64,000 nt of DNA from Spirosoma rigui (GCF_002067135.1 NZ_CP020105.1:992001-1056000), one strand, 5' to 3'; positions 25,280-34,866 are shown, numbered from the stretch's first letter. Numbers and translations are program-made. The notes: a model not told the origin generated them from the sequence alone.

Positions 25280-25885
25280 TTATTTTCGGTAGGTTGTGAT
25301 TGCTTCTTCGTAGATCCGGATACCCGGAATATCCCGCACACCTTTGGCGATATCGTTTTTGATAGCCGCTTCATCAATGACCCAGTAACCGTTAGGAACC
25401 TGATTGCGGTCTATGATTTCAAACGCCCATTTCATCTGCACACCTTTTGGTTTGTCGATCACGGCAATTTCGGGTGTCAGCCAGTTTGTTCCGTCGGCCT
25501 GATTAAGCGTATGTTGCTGAACGGCCTCCGCGAGCTGGTGTTCCCGAACCCGCAATACCTCCCGGTTATAGTGCTCGACGGCATCTTTGAGGGGTTGCAT
25601 GGCTTCCAGAATAGGAGCGGTCATTTCCTTTTCCAGCTCCATCCAGTCGTGTTTTTGCCGGTCGAGTTCGCGGGTGATCTTGAGTCGCTCGGCAGCCACC
25701 AGCTTGATCAACTCGTGCCCCTGCGCAACATGCTTGATCAACTGTTCCTGCTGCTCGGGCGTACCACACACGGCGGGCTGACGGCGTAAGAAAGTAACGT
25801 AATCGGTTAGGGAAGCCTGAAGTTGTTCACGGCCGCTCGAATCGGCCAGCGACAGGCCTGTGGTTTGGGTAGTTTCGGTAGCCAT
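25280..25885 (-). CDS. Phage-like coiled-coil protein of unknown function
   Basis: A 201-residue soluble protein without signal peptide. Residues about 40-130 are strongly helical and charged (EQQEQLIKHVAQGHELIKLV, RELDRQKHDWMELEKEM) and look like a coiled coil. The C-terminal 65 residues (KWAFEIIDRNQVPNGYWVID, KNDIAKGVRDIPGIRIYEE) resemble the end of proteins often found in phage recombination or early regions, where a very similar W-x-F/W-E-I-x-D-x-x-x-V-P and V-R-x-I-P-G-x-R-I-x-x-E pattern occurs. No other phage gene lies nearby. Function is unknown. The start ATG at 25885 is clear. It may be a relic or a domesticated phage gene. Confidence 0.6.
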   Translation of the reverse strand: MATETTQTTGLSLADSSGREQLQASLTDYVTFLRRQPAVCGTPEQQEQLIKHVAQGHELIKLVAAERLKITRELDRQKHDWMELEKEMTAPILEAMQPLKDAVEHYNREVLRVREHQLAEAVQQHTLNQADGTNWLTPEIAVIDKPKGVQMKWAFEIIDRNQVPNGYWVIDEAAIKNDIAKGVRDIPGIRIYEEAITTYRK

Positions 25886-26292
25886 AGCCTTACAAGCGTT
25901 ATGAGGGCATAAATGTTAGTTGAATCATGTAGTCGCCCCGTTCGGATGGAGCAGTGGGTACGCTTCGGCAGCGGTTGCAACGGCAATCGTGAGGGCCACC
26001 AATGTCATGCACCGGAAAAATCACGCAGACTCCCAAAAAAATACGCTATTAGCTGTAATCGTCTTTTAAATACTAAATCTATAGTGTTTATCAATTATTA
26101 ACTTCCTGACTTACAATCAACTAGTTTATGCCATTTGATAAGTTGCTGTTTTTTTTCATTAAATCCTGTTTGCGTTGCTATTAGTGTATACGACAATATA
26201 TGACCGATAAATAAGCCACAAGCGATGGACGCTTGTTGGCGATTACGAATCAACTTTATTTGTCCAAGTTTTACGTAAATCAGCTGTACAAC
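25886..26292. other. Non-coding divergent stretch of about 410 bases
   Basis: Lies between the divergent phage-like gene and the small barrel gene. It is AT-rich from about 26030 onward and has no open frame of note. The sequence TTTATTTG near 26255 misses the TAnnTTTG consensus at one position and could be a poor -7 box for the barrel gene. Confidence 0.4.
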
Positions 26293-26811
26293 ATGAAAAA
26301 GATCAACTTTCTCCTCCTGTTAGCCATTGGCTTGCTAGCGGGTACCCAATCCTTTGCACAAATGGCCGTCGATAAAGGTACTAAGTTTGTAAACCTTGGT
26401 ATTGGCGTTGGGGGCTACAGCTACTTCACCGGTAGTGGATTAGGTTTAAATGCCGCGCTGGACGTTGGCGTTGCCAAAAATATTACGGTAGGTGGTATTC
26501 TCGGCTATCGTGGATACGGTAATGGCGTTACCTCGTTCGACATTGGTGCTCGTGGCTCATACCACTTTAATGAAATCCTGAATCTATCGACCGACAAGGC
26601 TGATTTGTATGCGGGGCTGGGTATTTCTTATTACCGTCTTTCCTACGGTGATACGTACCTCCGTTCGATTGGCATAGCCGATTCTTACGGCACAACGTAT
26701 ATTCCAATTCACATCGGCGGCCGTTATTTCTTCTCGGAAACGTTGGGCGGGTTCGCTGAACTAGGTTCCAGCCTGGCTACGCTCAAACTGGGACTCACCC
26801 TTAAATTGTAA
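26293..26811 (+). CDS. Small outer-membrane beta-barrel protein
   Basis: A 172-residue exported protein. The ATG at 26293 starts a clean signal peptide (MKKINFLLLLAIGLLAGTQS, cleavage near FAQ); an upstream in-frame start would add 20 residues and is unlikely. The mature part is Gly- and aromatic-rich, with alternating hydrophobic strands (FVNLGIGVGGYSYFTGSGLG, ITVGGILGYRGYGNGVTSFD). It ends with a typical terminal strand LATLKLGLTLKL. It probably forms an eight-stranded barrel of the OmpW/OmpA-like size class. No ligand or partner is evident. Its stop codon is inside the large palindrome shared with the convergent prolyl oligopeptidase gene. Confidence 0.75.
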   Translation: MKKINFLLLLAIGLLAGTQSFAQMAVDKGTKFVNLGIGVGGYSYFTGSGLGLNAALDVGVAKNITVGGILGYRGYGNGVTSFDIGARGSYHFNEILNLSTDKADLYAGLGISYYRLSYGDTYLRSIGIADSYGTTYIPIHIGGRYFFSETLGGFAELGSSLATLKLGLTLKL

Positions 26812-26875
26812 ATGAGTTTCACAAAAAAAGCCCCTCATCGCACGATGAGGGGCTTTTTTTGTGAAACTCATTTAC
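26808..26875. terminator. 33-bp perfect palindromic bidirectional terminator containing both stop codons
   Basis: Arms at 26808-26840 and 26843-26875 are perfectly complementary over 33 bp with two bases between. A GCCCCTCATCG core is flanked by runs of seven A and seven T, so it terminates on both strands. The TAA of the upstream barrel gene (26809-26811) and the TGA of the convergent prolyl oligopeptidase (26868-26870) both lie inside the arms. Confidence 0.92.
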
Positions 26876-29006
26876 TCGCCACTTCTTTCAGACTCTTCAC
26901 GCCCATGTTCCAGAGGATGAAGGCGTAAATATCGGCAGTGGTTTCAATGTTCTTTTTGGTGTTGCTGGCACCGTGGCCCGAGTTCACATCGACCCGAATC
27001 AGAACGGGATTAGTCCCTTTGTAAACTTCCTGCAACGTAGCCGCGTACTTGAACGAGTGGGCCGGCACAACCCGATCATCGTGGTCAGCAGTGGTAATCA
27101 TTGTAGCGGGATAGTTAACACCCGGCTTCAGATTCTGAATGGGCGAGTAGGCATACAACGCCTTGAACTCCTCGGCGTTGTCGCTGCTGCCGTAGTCGGC
27201 GATCCAGTTCCAGCCGATGGTGAACTTGTGAAACCGGAGCATGTCCATCACACCTACCTGCGGAATAGCCACCCGGAACAGTTCGGGACGCTGGTTCATA
27301 ACCGCTCCCACCAGCAGCCCACCATTTGAGCCGCCCTGGATGGCCAGTTTAGCCGGACTGGTATACTTTTGGGCAATCAGGTACTCGGCCGCGGCAATGA
27401 AATCGTCGAATACGTTCTGTTTCTTGAGCTTCATGCCCTGTTCGTGCCAGGTTTCGCCGTATTCGCTGCCACCGCGCAGGTTGGCTTGGGCATAAACACC
27501 ACCCTGTTCCAGAAACGGGATCCGTAGCGGGCTAAACGCGGGCGGCAGGCTGATGTTGAAACCACCGTAGCCATAAAGCAGCGTCGGGTTGGTACCGTCG
27601 AGTTTAATGCCTTTGCGGTAGGTCAGGAACATAGGCACTTTGGTGCCGTCCCTGCTGGTGTAAAATACCTGTTTCGTTTCATAATCACCGGGGTTGAAAT
27701 CAACGTCCGGTGCCCGGAAAACGGTACTCTTGCGCGTAGCGATGTCGTAGCGGTAGATGGTTGGCGGGAAAGTGAACGAGGTGAAGGAATAGAATACGAA
27801 CTTATCGTCTTTCTCGCCCCCGAACCCGCCGGCCGACCCAATAGCGGGCAGTTTGATCTCACTCTCCTGCTTACCGGCATAATCGAACACCAGCACCTGT
27901 GAGGTTACGTCTTTCGAATACTCCACGAATAGTTTACCACCGGCTGCGCTCACGCTGTTTTCAGCAATGGGCTGCGGCCTTTCGGGAATGAGTGGCGTAA
28001 ACGCCCGCTTCTTCGTATCAAAGGCAACAACCTTGCTGTTAGGCGCTTTTTCGTTGGTCAGGATCAACAGCCGGTCGCCGTCGTTGTCGACTACGTTATA
28101 GCTGAAGTTGGTAACCTCAGCAACCACCGGTTTAAACGTCTTTTCGGCTGACTTGGCATCGATATAGAACAGGGCGTTACCGTCTTTCCCCTGGCCCCGG
28201 TCGCTGATGGTGAGCAACACAAAACGCTCGTCGTCGGTGGTGCCAACGGTATGAAACCGCTGCGGGCTTTTGGCATCTTCGTAGACCAGCCGGTCGGCCG
28301 ACTGTGGGGTGTTGAGGGTATGAAAAAACACCTGGTGGTTCTCGTTCTTAGCCGCCAGCGCCGAGCCTTCGGGTTTAGGGTACCGGCTGTAGTAAAAGCC
28401 ATTACCCTGCCAGGCGGCCCCGGATACCTTCACCCATTCGATCTTGTCGGACAGGTACTGCTTGGTCGCCAGATCCATCACCTGGTATTCCTGCCAGTCG
28501 GACCCACCTTTCGACAGGCCAACTACGGCATAGTGGCCATCTTTCGACAGAGAAAAGACCCCCAGCCGGGTCGTACCGTCGGCAGAAAGTTTGTTGGGGT
28601 CAATGACCAGCTCGGGTTTGCCATCCAGTCCTTTCTGGCGGTACAGCACCGACTGATTCTGCAGCCCGTCATTTTTCGAGAAGTAGAACCACTCACCTTT
28701 CCGGCTCGGAGCCGAATATTTGGGGTAGTTATAGACCTGCTCCAGCCGGGATTGCAGCTGCGAGCGGTAGGGAATCTGGGCCAGGTAGCCAAACGTAACC
28801 TTGTTCTCGGCTTTTACCCACTCGGCGGTTTCGGCCGACCGATCGTCTTCCAGCCAGCGGTAAGGATCGGCCACTTTTGTGCCGTGGTAATCGTCGGTCT
28901 GATCGGTTTTGCGGGCTTTGGGATACGCCAGCGGGGTGTCGCCCTGACCTACGGCAACAGATGAACTCAGCATGAGCAACAGGTAAATAGGTTTGAACGA
29001 ATACAT
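26868..29006 (-). CDS. Prolyl oligopeptidase, S9A family
   Basis: Serine peptidase of 712 residues that cleaves short peptides after proline. A signal peptide (MYSFKPIYLLLMLSSSVAVG) suggests periplasmic export. The N-terminal helical part (YPKARKTDQTDDYHGTKVAD, DPYRWLED) leads into a seven-bladed propeller (about 75-430). The C-terminal alpha/beta hydrolase follows. Catalytic residues are visible: Ser560 in GGSNGGLL, the Asp in DHDDRVVPAHS near residue 640, and His678 in SGHGAS. The YGYGGFNISLPP segment forms part of the oxyanion region. Length is normal for the family. It is monocistronic and ends in the shared palindrome. Confidence 0.96.
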   Translation of the reverse strand: MYSFKPIYLLLMLSSSVAVGQGDTPLAYPKARKTDQTDDYHGTKVADPYRWLEDDRSAETAEWVKAENKVTFGYLAQIPYRSQLQSRLEQVYNYPKYSAPSRKGEWFYFSKNDGLQNQSVLYRQKGLDGKPELVIDPNKLSADGTTRLGVFSLSKDGHYAVVGLSKGGSDWQEYQVMDLATKQYLSDKIEWVKVSGAAWQGNGFYYSRYPKPEGSALAAKNENHQVFFHTLNTPQSADRLVYEDAKSPQRFHTVGTTDDERFVLLTISDRGQGKDGNALFYIDAKSAEKTFKPVVAEVTNFSYNVVDNDGDRLLILTNEKAPNSKVVAFDTKKRAFTPLIPERPQPIAENSVSAAGGKLFVEYSKDVTSQVLVFDYAGKQESEIKLPAIGSAGGFGGEKDDKFVFYSFTSFTFPPTIYRYDIATRKSTVFRAPDVDFNPGDYETKQVFYTSRDGTKVPMFLTYRKGIKLDGTNPTLLYGYGGFNISLPPAFSPLRIPFLEQGGVYAQANLRGGSEYGETWHEQGMKLKKQNVFDDFIAAAEYLIAQKYTSPAKLAIQGGSNGGLLVGAVMNQRPELFRVAIPQVGVMDMLRFHKFTIGWNWIADYGSSDNAEEFKALYAYSPIQNLKPGVNYPATMITTADHDDRVVPAHSFKYAATLQEVYKGTNPVLIRVDVNSGHGASNTKKNIETTADIYAFILWNMGVKSLKEVASK

Positions 29007-29298
29007 AGGAAACGCTTTATAAACGAGTCGACGAAACCAACAAGTTTACGAATAACGCCCCCCTGCACTGAAAAGGCAAATGGCGCGTCAATCAGGTGCG
29101 TTAGTCACTCAGCCCAACGGCTCGTTTAGACGGTCTTGTTTTTAGACAGGTTTGGAAATACGACAAATAGACACCTCATTTACAATCTTTTACTAATAGC
29201 CTAAACAACCGCCTATACGTCGACGCCCTGTTTTGTTTTTGACGAAGCCAAGCCATTCGTTCACCCTTGTTACCAAACGCCAGCCCTCCCGCCTAGCC

Positions 29299-32200
29299 AT
29301 GAATCTACGTCTACGCAGTATCTGTCTGATTGCCGGCCTGATCATGCTGATTCAGGCCGGCTGGGCGCAGATGGTACCCTCGAACAGCACCGCGTTTCGG
29401 GTTGATCATATCGGGGTCAATGACGGACTGACACAGGGGTCTGTGTATTCTATTCTGAAAGACAGCCGGGGCTTTCTGTGGTTCGGCACCCAGGACGGTC
29501 TCAATCGGTACGACGGTCACCGGTTCCGTACGTTTCTACCGGCCAGCGAGCCGCTACCGTCCACAAAGTCGACGCTATCGGCGGCCGGCCATATTCAGGG
29601 TGTAACCATTCTGGGCATTGTGGAATCGCCCGATGGTAATTTGTGGATCGGAACAGAAGAGGGCCTGAACTGCTACGATCGTCAGCGCGATCGGTTCGAC
29701 TGTTTTCTGCCGGACAGCCCGGCCAACAACCCTCTGTCGAATCGGGTCCTGCCTTTTTACGCCGATCAGCGCGAAGTACTGTACCTGAGCGACGCTGAAG
29801 GACTGGTTCGGTTCGACTACCACACGAAACGCAAAACGGTGCTGACGGCCGGTCTTCACCTCAGCCAGGAATATGACCTGCCCAGTTCAACCACCCGCAC
29901 GGCTTCGGGCAGCGTCTGGCTCCACGCGCCCAGCGGCCTCATCCGCTACGACCTGCAAACGCACACGCTCCACCGATACTTCAGCAACCGGGCCGATAAT
30001 CGCTTCGGGCCACCGCAAACCATCTTTTCGTTTTTCATTGACAGCAACGATATTGCCTGGCTCGGCACCGCTACCGGACTGATCCGGTTCGACTACCGGA
30101 ACAACGCCTATCAGGCCTACAACTGGCTCGGCAAGCAGCCCATCAGCGCCATATACAGCATTGCCCAGGACCAGCGCGGCCGCCTTTGGCTGGGCAGCCA
30201 GCGCGACGGCGTCCTGTATTTCGACAAACGGTCGCGGCTGTTTGGTCAGGTCAATTCATTCACGAACGCCAGCCAGCAACTGAGCGAGTTTGAGATCAGT
30301 AAGGTCTACGTCGATGACCTGGGGATTATCTGGGCCAACGTTGACCCCAATGGACTGGCGCGTATCATCCCCGATGCTTTCCTGTTCAACGGCATGAGCA
30401 AACGCCAGTCGGTGGGGAGCATTTCTCCCGACCAGCGCCTGTCCAATTACACCGTTCGTGGCTTTATGGAAGAGCGATTCGACCGGATCTGGATTGCTAC
30501 GGAAAATGGCATCAACGTTTTCAACCCGCGCACCAACCGGATTGTGGACCGTTACCTGACCGGGCAGCGATCGTCCATGCCGATGCGGAATACGATCAAA
30601 GCCCTCTACCGCGACCCGCAACGGCGTATCTGGGTTGGGTTGCCGGGGGGCGTTCTGGCCTTCGACGCCACAACCAGAACCTTCACCCCCATTCGGTTCA
30701 CGAATTCGAACGCTCAGGTCGCCGACAACTACGTTCGTAATCTGACCAGTATTAATGACTCAACGCTTGTTGCCGCCACCGAAGACGGTCTGTATGCCCT
30801 GAATACCACTCGGCGAAAATGGTCGAAACTACCCGTGCTCACCAATGAGAATATTTTCAGCCTCTGGTACGATACCGCAGCCCGGCAGCTATGGGTTGGC
30901 ACCTACCTGAACGGGTATGTCTGTTACCAATTGCCGGCCATTGCCGGTGATCCCTGGCGGAAGATCAGGTCAGGGCTGGCCGGGTATATGGTGCTGCAGG
31001 TGCGGCCCGATCCTGTTCACCAGCTCATGTGGCTGGCTACCGATCAGGGGCTGATCACCGTGCGCCCCGGCACGGGAAAAATAACAATGTATACCAGCCG
31101 GCAGGGGCTGGCCAACTCATTCGTATACGGCTCGCTACCCGACGTGAACAATGCCATCTGGCTTAGTACTAACCGGGGCCTGTCGCGGCTGGACGTACCA
31201 ACGGGTACCATCAAGAACTTTGACCTCAACGATGGTTTACAGGGGTACGAATTCAACGGAAATGCGTTTTACAAGACAGCATCGGGCGAACTCTATTTTG
31301 GCGGAGTGACGGGTTTTAACCGCTTCCGGCCCGATCAGTTCCGCAGTTCGTCCCTCAGCTCGCCCATTCATATCTACTCGTTCAACGTCAATGATGAACC
31401 CTTCATGACCGACGACTACGTGGGCGAACGCGAAGCCATTGAGTTAACCCACGAGCAGAACACCATTTCACTTGAGTTTGCGGCTCTCGATTACCGGAGC
31501 AATGGCCGCAATACGTACCAGTATCAGCTTACCAACTACGATCCGCAGTGGGTAATGGCCGGCGAACGAAACTACGCCCGTTACGCCAATCTGCCCCCCG
31601 GCGACTACGTGTTTCAGGTGAAGGCGGCCAACAAAGACGGGCACTGGGACCGCCGGAGCCACCAGCTCAAGATCACGATTCAACGCCCTTTCTGGCAAAC
31701 GATCCCGTTCCTGCTGCTCTGTCTGGGACTGATGGTACTCGTCATTGCCGGTTGGGTGCGCCAGCGCGAAAACGCCATTCACCAACAACAGGCCGACCGG
31801 CTACGGCTGGCTTACAGCATCCAGGAACAGGTGAAGAAAGACATTGCGCGTGACCTGCACGACGAAATTGGCACCCGGCTGGCCACCATTAAACTTTACA
31901 CGACCCAGCTTACCCAGCAGGCGGGTGAGACACCGGTTATCCTGTCGCTGAAGACGACTATTTTTGGCCTCATCAACGATACAATCAGTGATGTCCGGAA
32001 CCTGCTTCGTAAGCTAAACCCGCAAACGCTGGAGCAGCACGGTTACGTAGCCGCCGTGGAAGAGCTTTTCTCCCGGGTCAATGCAAGTGGTGTTATCAGC
32101 ACGAAGCTATCGCTGGGTGAGAGTCTGGTTACGCAGCCCGCCAGTCCGGGCGAATTCAACTCGATCGTCACCAACCGCCCGCCCGCCGATACGGAAGTGA

Positions 32201-32541
32201 TGCTCTACCGGATTACGCAGGAGCTGGTCAACAACTCGCTCAAACACGCCAACGCCCGTACCATTGAGCTTCACATTGAGCAACAGGCCGACCGGATGCT
32301 GCTCAACTACCGGGATGATGGACAGGGGTTTGACTACGGCAAAGCCTGGCGCGGAGCATCGGGCCTTGGCCTGGGCGGAATCGACTCGCGAGTCGCCATT
32401 CTGAAGGGGAAAGTCAACTGGCAAACGCAGCCTGGCCTGGGAACGCGGGTCATCATCGACGTACCCATTGGCCTGACCAGCTCGCATCCGCGCCAGCCGT
32501 CGGCCAGTTCAAAAGCTCAGCCAACCGGTTCAGCAGGATAA
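29299..32541 (+). CDS. Reporter-propeller sensor histidine kinase (HisKA_3 type)
   Basis: Membrane sensor kinase of 1080 residues; ATG at 29299 starts a signal peptide (ICLIAGLIMLIQAGWAQ), and an upstream TTG is less likely. The periplasmic part has two-component regulator propeller repeats (DSRGFLWFGTQDGLNRYDG, SPDGNLWIGTEEGLNCYD) covering about 50-700. A Y_Y_Y domain follows (about 710-790, ending DYVFQVKAANKDG), then one membrane helix near 800-825. The cytoplasmic kinase has phospho-acceptor His854 in ARDLHDEIG and an ATP-binding domain with N978/N979 in QELVNNSLKHAN and DDGQGFD. Unlike many Bacteroidota relatives it has no fused response regulator or AraC domain, and no LuxR-type regulator lies next to it. 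Its end overlaps the convergent exonuclease gene by 12 bases. Confidence 0.93.
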   Translation: MNLRLRSICLIAGLIMLIQAGWAQMVPSNSTAFRVDHIGVNDGLTQGSVYSILKDSRGFLWFGTQDGLNRYDGHRFRTFLPASEPLPSTKSTLSAAGHIQGVTILGIVESPDGNLWIGTEEGLNCYDRQRDRFDCFLPDSPANNPLSNRVLPFYADQREVLYLSDAEGLVRFDYHTKRKTVLTAGLHLSQEYDLPSSTTRTASGSVWLHAPSGLIRYDLQTHTLHRYFSNRADNRFGPPQTIFSFFIDSNDIAWLGTATGLIRFDYRNNAYQAYNWLGKQPISAIYSIAQDQRGRLWLGSQRDGVLYFDKRSRLFGQVNSFTNASQQLSEFEISKVYVDDLGIIWANVDPNGLARIIPDAFLFNGMSKRQSVGSISPDQRLSNYTVRGFMEERFDRIWIATENGINVFNPRTNRIVDRYLTGQRSSMPMRNTIKALYRDPQRRIWVGLPGGVLAFDATTRTFTPIRFTNSNAQVADNYVRNLTSINDSTLVAATEDGLYALNTTRRKWSKLPVLTNENIFSLWYDTAARQLWVGTYLNGYVCYQLPAIAGDPWRKIRSGLAGYMVLQVRPDPVHQLMWLATDQGLITVRPGTGKITMYTSRQGLANSFVYGSLPDVNNAIWLSTNRGLSRLDVPTGTIKNFDLNDGLQGYEFNGNAFYKTASGELYFGGVTGFNRFRPDQFRSSSLSSPIHIYSFNVNDEPFMTDDYVGEREAIELTHEQNTISLEFAALDYRSNGRNTYQYQLTNYDPQWVMAGERNYARYANLPPGDYVFQVKAANKDGHWDRRSHQLKITIQRPFWQTIPFLLLCLGLMVLVIAGWVRQRENAIHQQQADRLRLAYSIQEQVKKDIARDLHDEIGTRLATIKLYTTQLTQQAGETPVILSLKTTIFGLINDTISDVRNLLRKLNPQTLEQHGYVAAVEELFSRVNASGVISTKLSLGESLVTQPASPGEFNSIVTNRPPADTEVMLYRITQELVNNSLKHANARTIELHIEQQADRMLLNYRDDGQGFDYGKAWRGASGLGLGGIDSRVAILKGKVNWQTQPGLGTRVIIDVPIGLTSSHPRQPSASSKAQPTGSAG

Positions 32542-33066
32542 AGACGTGTTAATACGGGGAATCAGCCCTTTGTCGTCGTGCCGGAGCAGCATCTCGAACA
32601 GCCGAACCGTAGCTGCGGCATCGCCCTGGGCGCGGTGTCGCCCATTGAGCGGAATATCCAGCGACTGGCAAAGTTTACCCAGGCTGTAGGATGGATAGCC
32701 GGGAATGAGCTTGCGGCTCGTTCGAACGGTACAGAGCGTTTGCCGAAAAAAGTCGTAGCCCAGCCAGCCCAGTTCTTTTTTGATAAAATTGAAGTCGAAC
32801 CCAACGTTATGGGCCACAAAAATGGCGTCTTTGGTTATCTCGAGCACATCGCGGGCCACGTCGGCAAAGACGGGGGCATCGGCCACCATCGTATCAGAAA
32901 TGCCGGTCAGGTGCCGGATAAACGGGGGAATAGGGCATTCAGGATTAAGCAGCGAGTGAAACGAATCGACAACCTGCTGTCCATCATGACGAAAAATAGC
33001 GATTTCAGTCAGTCGGGTTGGGCCATTCACGCCCCCGGTGGTTTCTACGTCAACGATACAATACAC
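32530..33066 (-). CDS. DnaQ-like 3'-5' exonuclease
   Basis: A 178-residue DEDDh exonuclease related to the epsilon proofreading subunit of DNA polymerase III. The Exo I motif is DVETTG at residues 6-11, Exo II is HNVGFDFNFI near residue 90, and Exo III is HRAQGDA near residue 143. The start is GTG at 33066, which matches the usual family start exactly; no upstream ATG is in frame. Many Bacteroidota relatives carry an extra GIY-YIG nuclease domain; this one ends after the exonuclease fold. It may proofread or trim DNA or RNA, so its precise substrate is open. Its 3' end overlaps the kinase gene by 12 bases in convergent orientation. Confidence 0.88.
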   Translation of the reverse strand: MYCIVDVETTGGVNGPTRLTEIAIFRHDGQQVVDSFHSLLNPECPIPPFIRHLTGISDTMVADAPVFADVARDVLEITKDAIFVAHNVGFDFNFIKKELGWLGYDFFRQTLCTVRTSRKLIPGYPSYSLGKLCQSLDIPLNGRHRAQGDAAATVRLFEMLLRHDDKGLIPRINTSLSC

Positions 33067-33287
33067 GAAAGATAGTTTGTGCGGGACGGCTGTGGTCAGG
33101 TCGTCGGCAGGGCCGAGCCGGACTCACGGGCATTCCGGGCAGTTCATAGTTTCTGGTTCAAATGCCTTAGCAGCTACCTGTATCGGTTTAGGACGGGCGA
33201 CGGAGCGGCTGGAACGAGTCAACAACTGCCTATAAACCAGCATCCGGCGTCTTTACTTACTACAACTAAAAACTAAGTATAAAGGTG

Positions 33288-33295
33288 CAAAAGTA
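33288..33295 (-). promoter_or_regulatory. Candidate -7 box TACTTTTG (minus strand) for the exonuclease gene
   Basis: On the minus strand this reads TACTTTTG, the same octamer as the proximal box before susC. It lies 222 bases upstream of the GTG start. A TTG 13 bases further upstream is too close for a standard -33 element. Confidence 0.3.
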
Positions 33296-33336
33296 GTAGG
33301 ACACCCGACAATGCGGCATGTTCGGAGGAAAATTGA

Positions 33337-34866
33337 TTAACGGGATGCCTGCAGCGGGCCGTTCTTGCCATGCCGTTTGTCGGAACCCGGCCAGTCCAGC
33401 CCATGACGAACCACTACACCTTCCCGGATCAGCTTCAGCGTATAGGCCAGTACATAGTCGCGGTTGGTGAGCAGGTCGTCATAACTACGGCTAACGACAA
33501 AATCAGGCTCGACCGTAAATCCATTGGCGCGGTCGGCAACGACGGCATGCGTCAGTTTCTTGAGCGGAATGCGAACGTGAATTCGGGAATTGGGCAGGGT
33601 GACGGTTTTAAAATGTCCCGCAAAATCACCCCAGTAGGCACTGCCGCTGGCTTCACCCACGAACGTACCCATGCCCGCGTTGAGGGTCTTGGCCAGTACC
33701 GAGGTCGTAGCCGAGAACGACGCCCCGTTCATCAGGAAATACAGGTTTCCGGTGAACGCTTTGCGATGGAAAGGCCGGTAGTGATACCGTGCCGACCGGC
33801 TCACGAAACCGCCCGCTCCGGTAGAACGGTATTTCATGCTGAAGTTCAGGGCCGAGAGCGGGTTCCAGCGGGTAACGAGTTCGGCACGGGCCGCCCGCTT
33901 CATTTCTTCGTGCTCCATGATGGAAAACGAGCCGGGCATCCAGTAGCGCAGCAACCGCGCCGAGTTCATGACAATGCCGCCACCGTTGCCCTGCATGTCA
34001 ACGACCAGGTTCTGTATATTCTGGCGTTTTATTTCCCGGAACGCCTGTTTCAGCCGTCGGTTGAAGACCCGCTGAAAGGGGTCCATTTTTTTCATACCCA
34101 TGAACGTCGATACCCGTAGCACCGCCGTTCGGGTGAGGGTGTCGACGACCCGTACGGACAGGTTGGGCCGGTTGTCAATTTCGTACTGGTAGCGCTTATG
34201 CAGGGTCGTTCGAAAGCCGTTGAGCGTTGGGCAACGTAGTCTGGCCTCCCGAATCAGGCTGTCGTTGGGAAAGCGGTACGTAATGGAAATAGAATCGGCC
34301 GAGCCAAACCAGGCTGCGTAGTAATCGGCAAACTGCACCAGACTCCACTGACGGCGACCGGTCAGGTTATCCCCGTCGGAGCCGGAGTGGTCGTGTTCCA
34401 TCAGTTCGCGGTGTATGTCGGCTACGCTACGGTTGTTGATGGTCAGCAGTTCGGTACCCCGCCGAAGAGTCGTATCGGCCGATACGTTATGACTGATGTA
34501 ATACTGTTCACCGACCGGACGAATAAAGAAAGGAATAAACCGTGTATGGCGGTCGATGTAGTTGCGACGATGACTCAGGTTAGTATGTCCGTCCTTAAGG
34601 GCAGTAACGAGTGGGCTCACATGGTGGAAAAAATCCAGGTAATCCATGGGGGCCGTCAGCCGGTTATACAAGGAGTCGTACAGTTGCTCCATGCGCGTCT
34701 GGGGGGTGTAGAAACCCATGCCGGGATGGAGCTGATCAAGTTTTCGTTTCAGGTAGCCAAGGTCCTGGCGGGCCTCATCGGGCGTGAGTGTCTGGGCAAA
34801 GGTTAGCTGCTGATGCAGCCCGATGTACATAGCGACCAACAGAAGGAATCGAGTCAATGTATTCAC
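33337..34866 (-). CDS. Secreted S41 family (tail-specific) peptidase
   Basis: Exported serine protease-like protein of 509 residues with a signal peptide (RFLLLVAMYIGLHQQLTFAQ). An N-terminal helical domain (about 28-130) is followed by a PDZ-like middle (about 130-220, RRGTELLTINNRSVADIHRE). The S41 catalytic core begins near 250 (AVLRVSTFMGMK). The core shows VVDMQGNGGG near residue 300 and the nucleophile region NGASFSATTS (S383/S385), which fits the S41 pattern though not the exact SASAxE form. The start codon is GTG at 34866; no ATG lies nearby. It stands alone on the minus strand. A role in processing or degrading periplasmic proteins is inferred from the family only. Confidence 0.88.
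   Translation of the reverse strand: MNTLTRFLLLVAMYIGLHQQLTFAQTLTPDEARQDLGYLKRKLDQLHPGMGFYTPQTRMEQLYDSLYNRLTAPMDYLDFFHHVSPLVTALKDGHTNLSHRRNYIDRHTRFIPFFIRPVGEQYYISHNVSADTTLRRGTELLTINNRSVADIHRELMEHDHSGSDGDNLTGRRQWSLVQFADYYAAWFGSADSISITYRFPNDSLIREARLRCPTLNGFRTTLHKRYQYEIDNRPNLSVRVVDTLTRTAVLRVSTFMGMKKMDPFQRVFNRRLKQAFREIKRQNIQNLVVDMQGNGGGIVMNSARLLRYWMPGSFSIMEHEEMKRAARAELVTRWNPLSALNFSMKYRSTGAGGFVSRSARYHYRPFHRKAFTGNLYFLMNGASFSATTSVLAKTLNAGMGTFVGEASGSAYWGDFAGHFKTVTLPNSRIHVRIPLKKLTHAVVADRANGFTVEPDFVVSRSYDDLLTNRDYVLAYTLKLIREGVVVRHGLDWPGSDKRHGKNGPLQASR

Noticed and set aside
33150-33180. A GGTTCAAATGCC stretch resembling a tRNA T-arm
   Set aside because: The stem does not pair and no acceptor or anticodon arm can be drawn around it.
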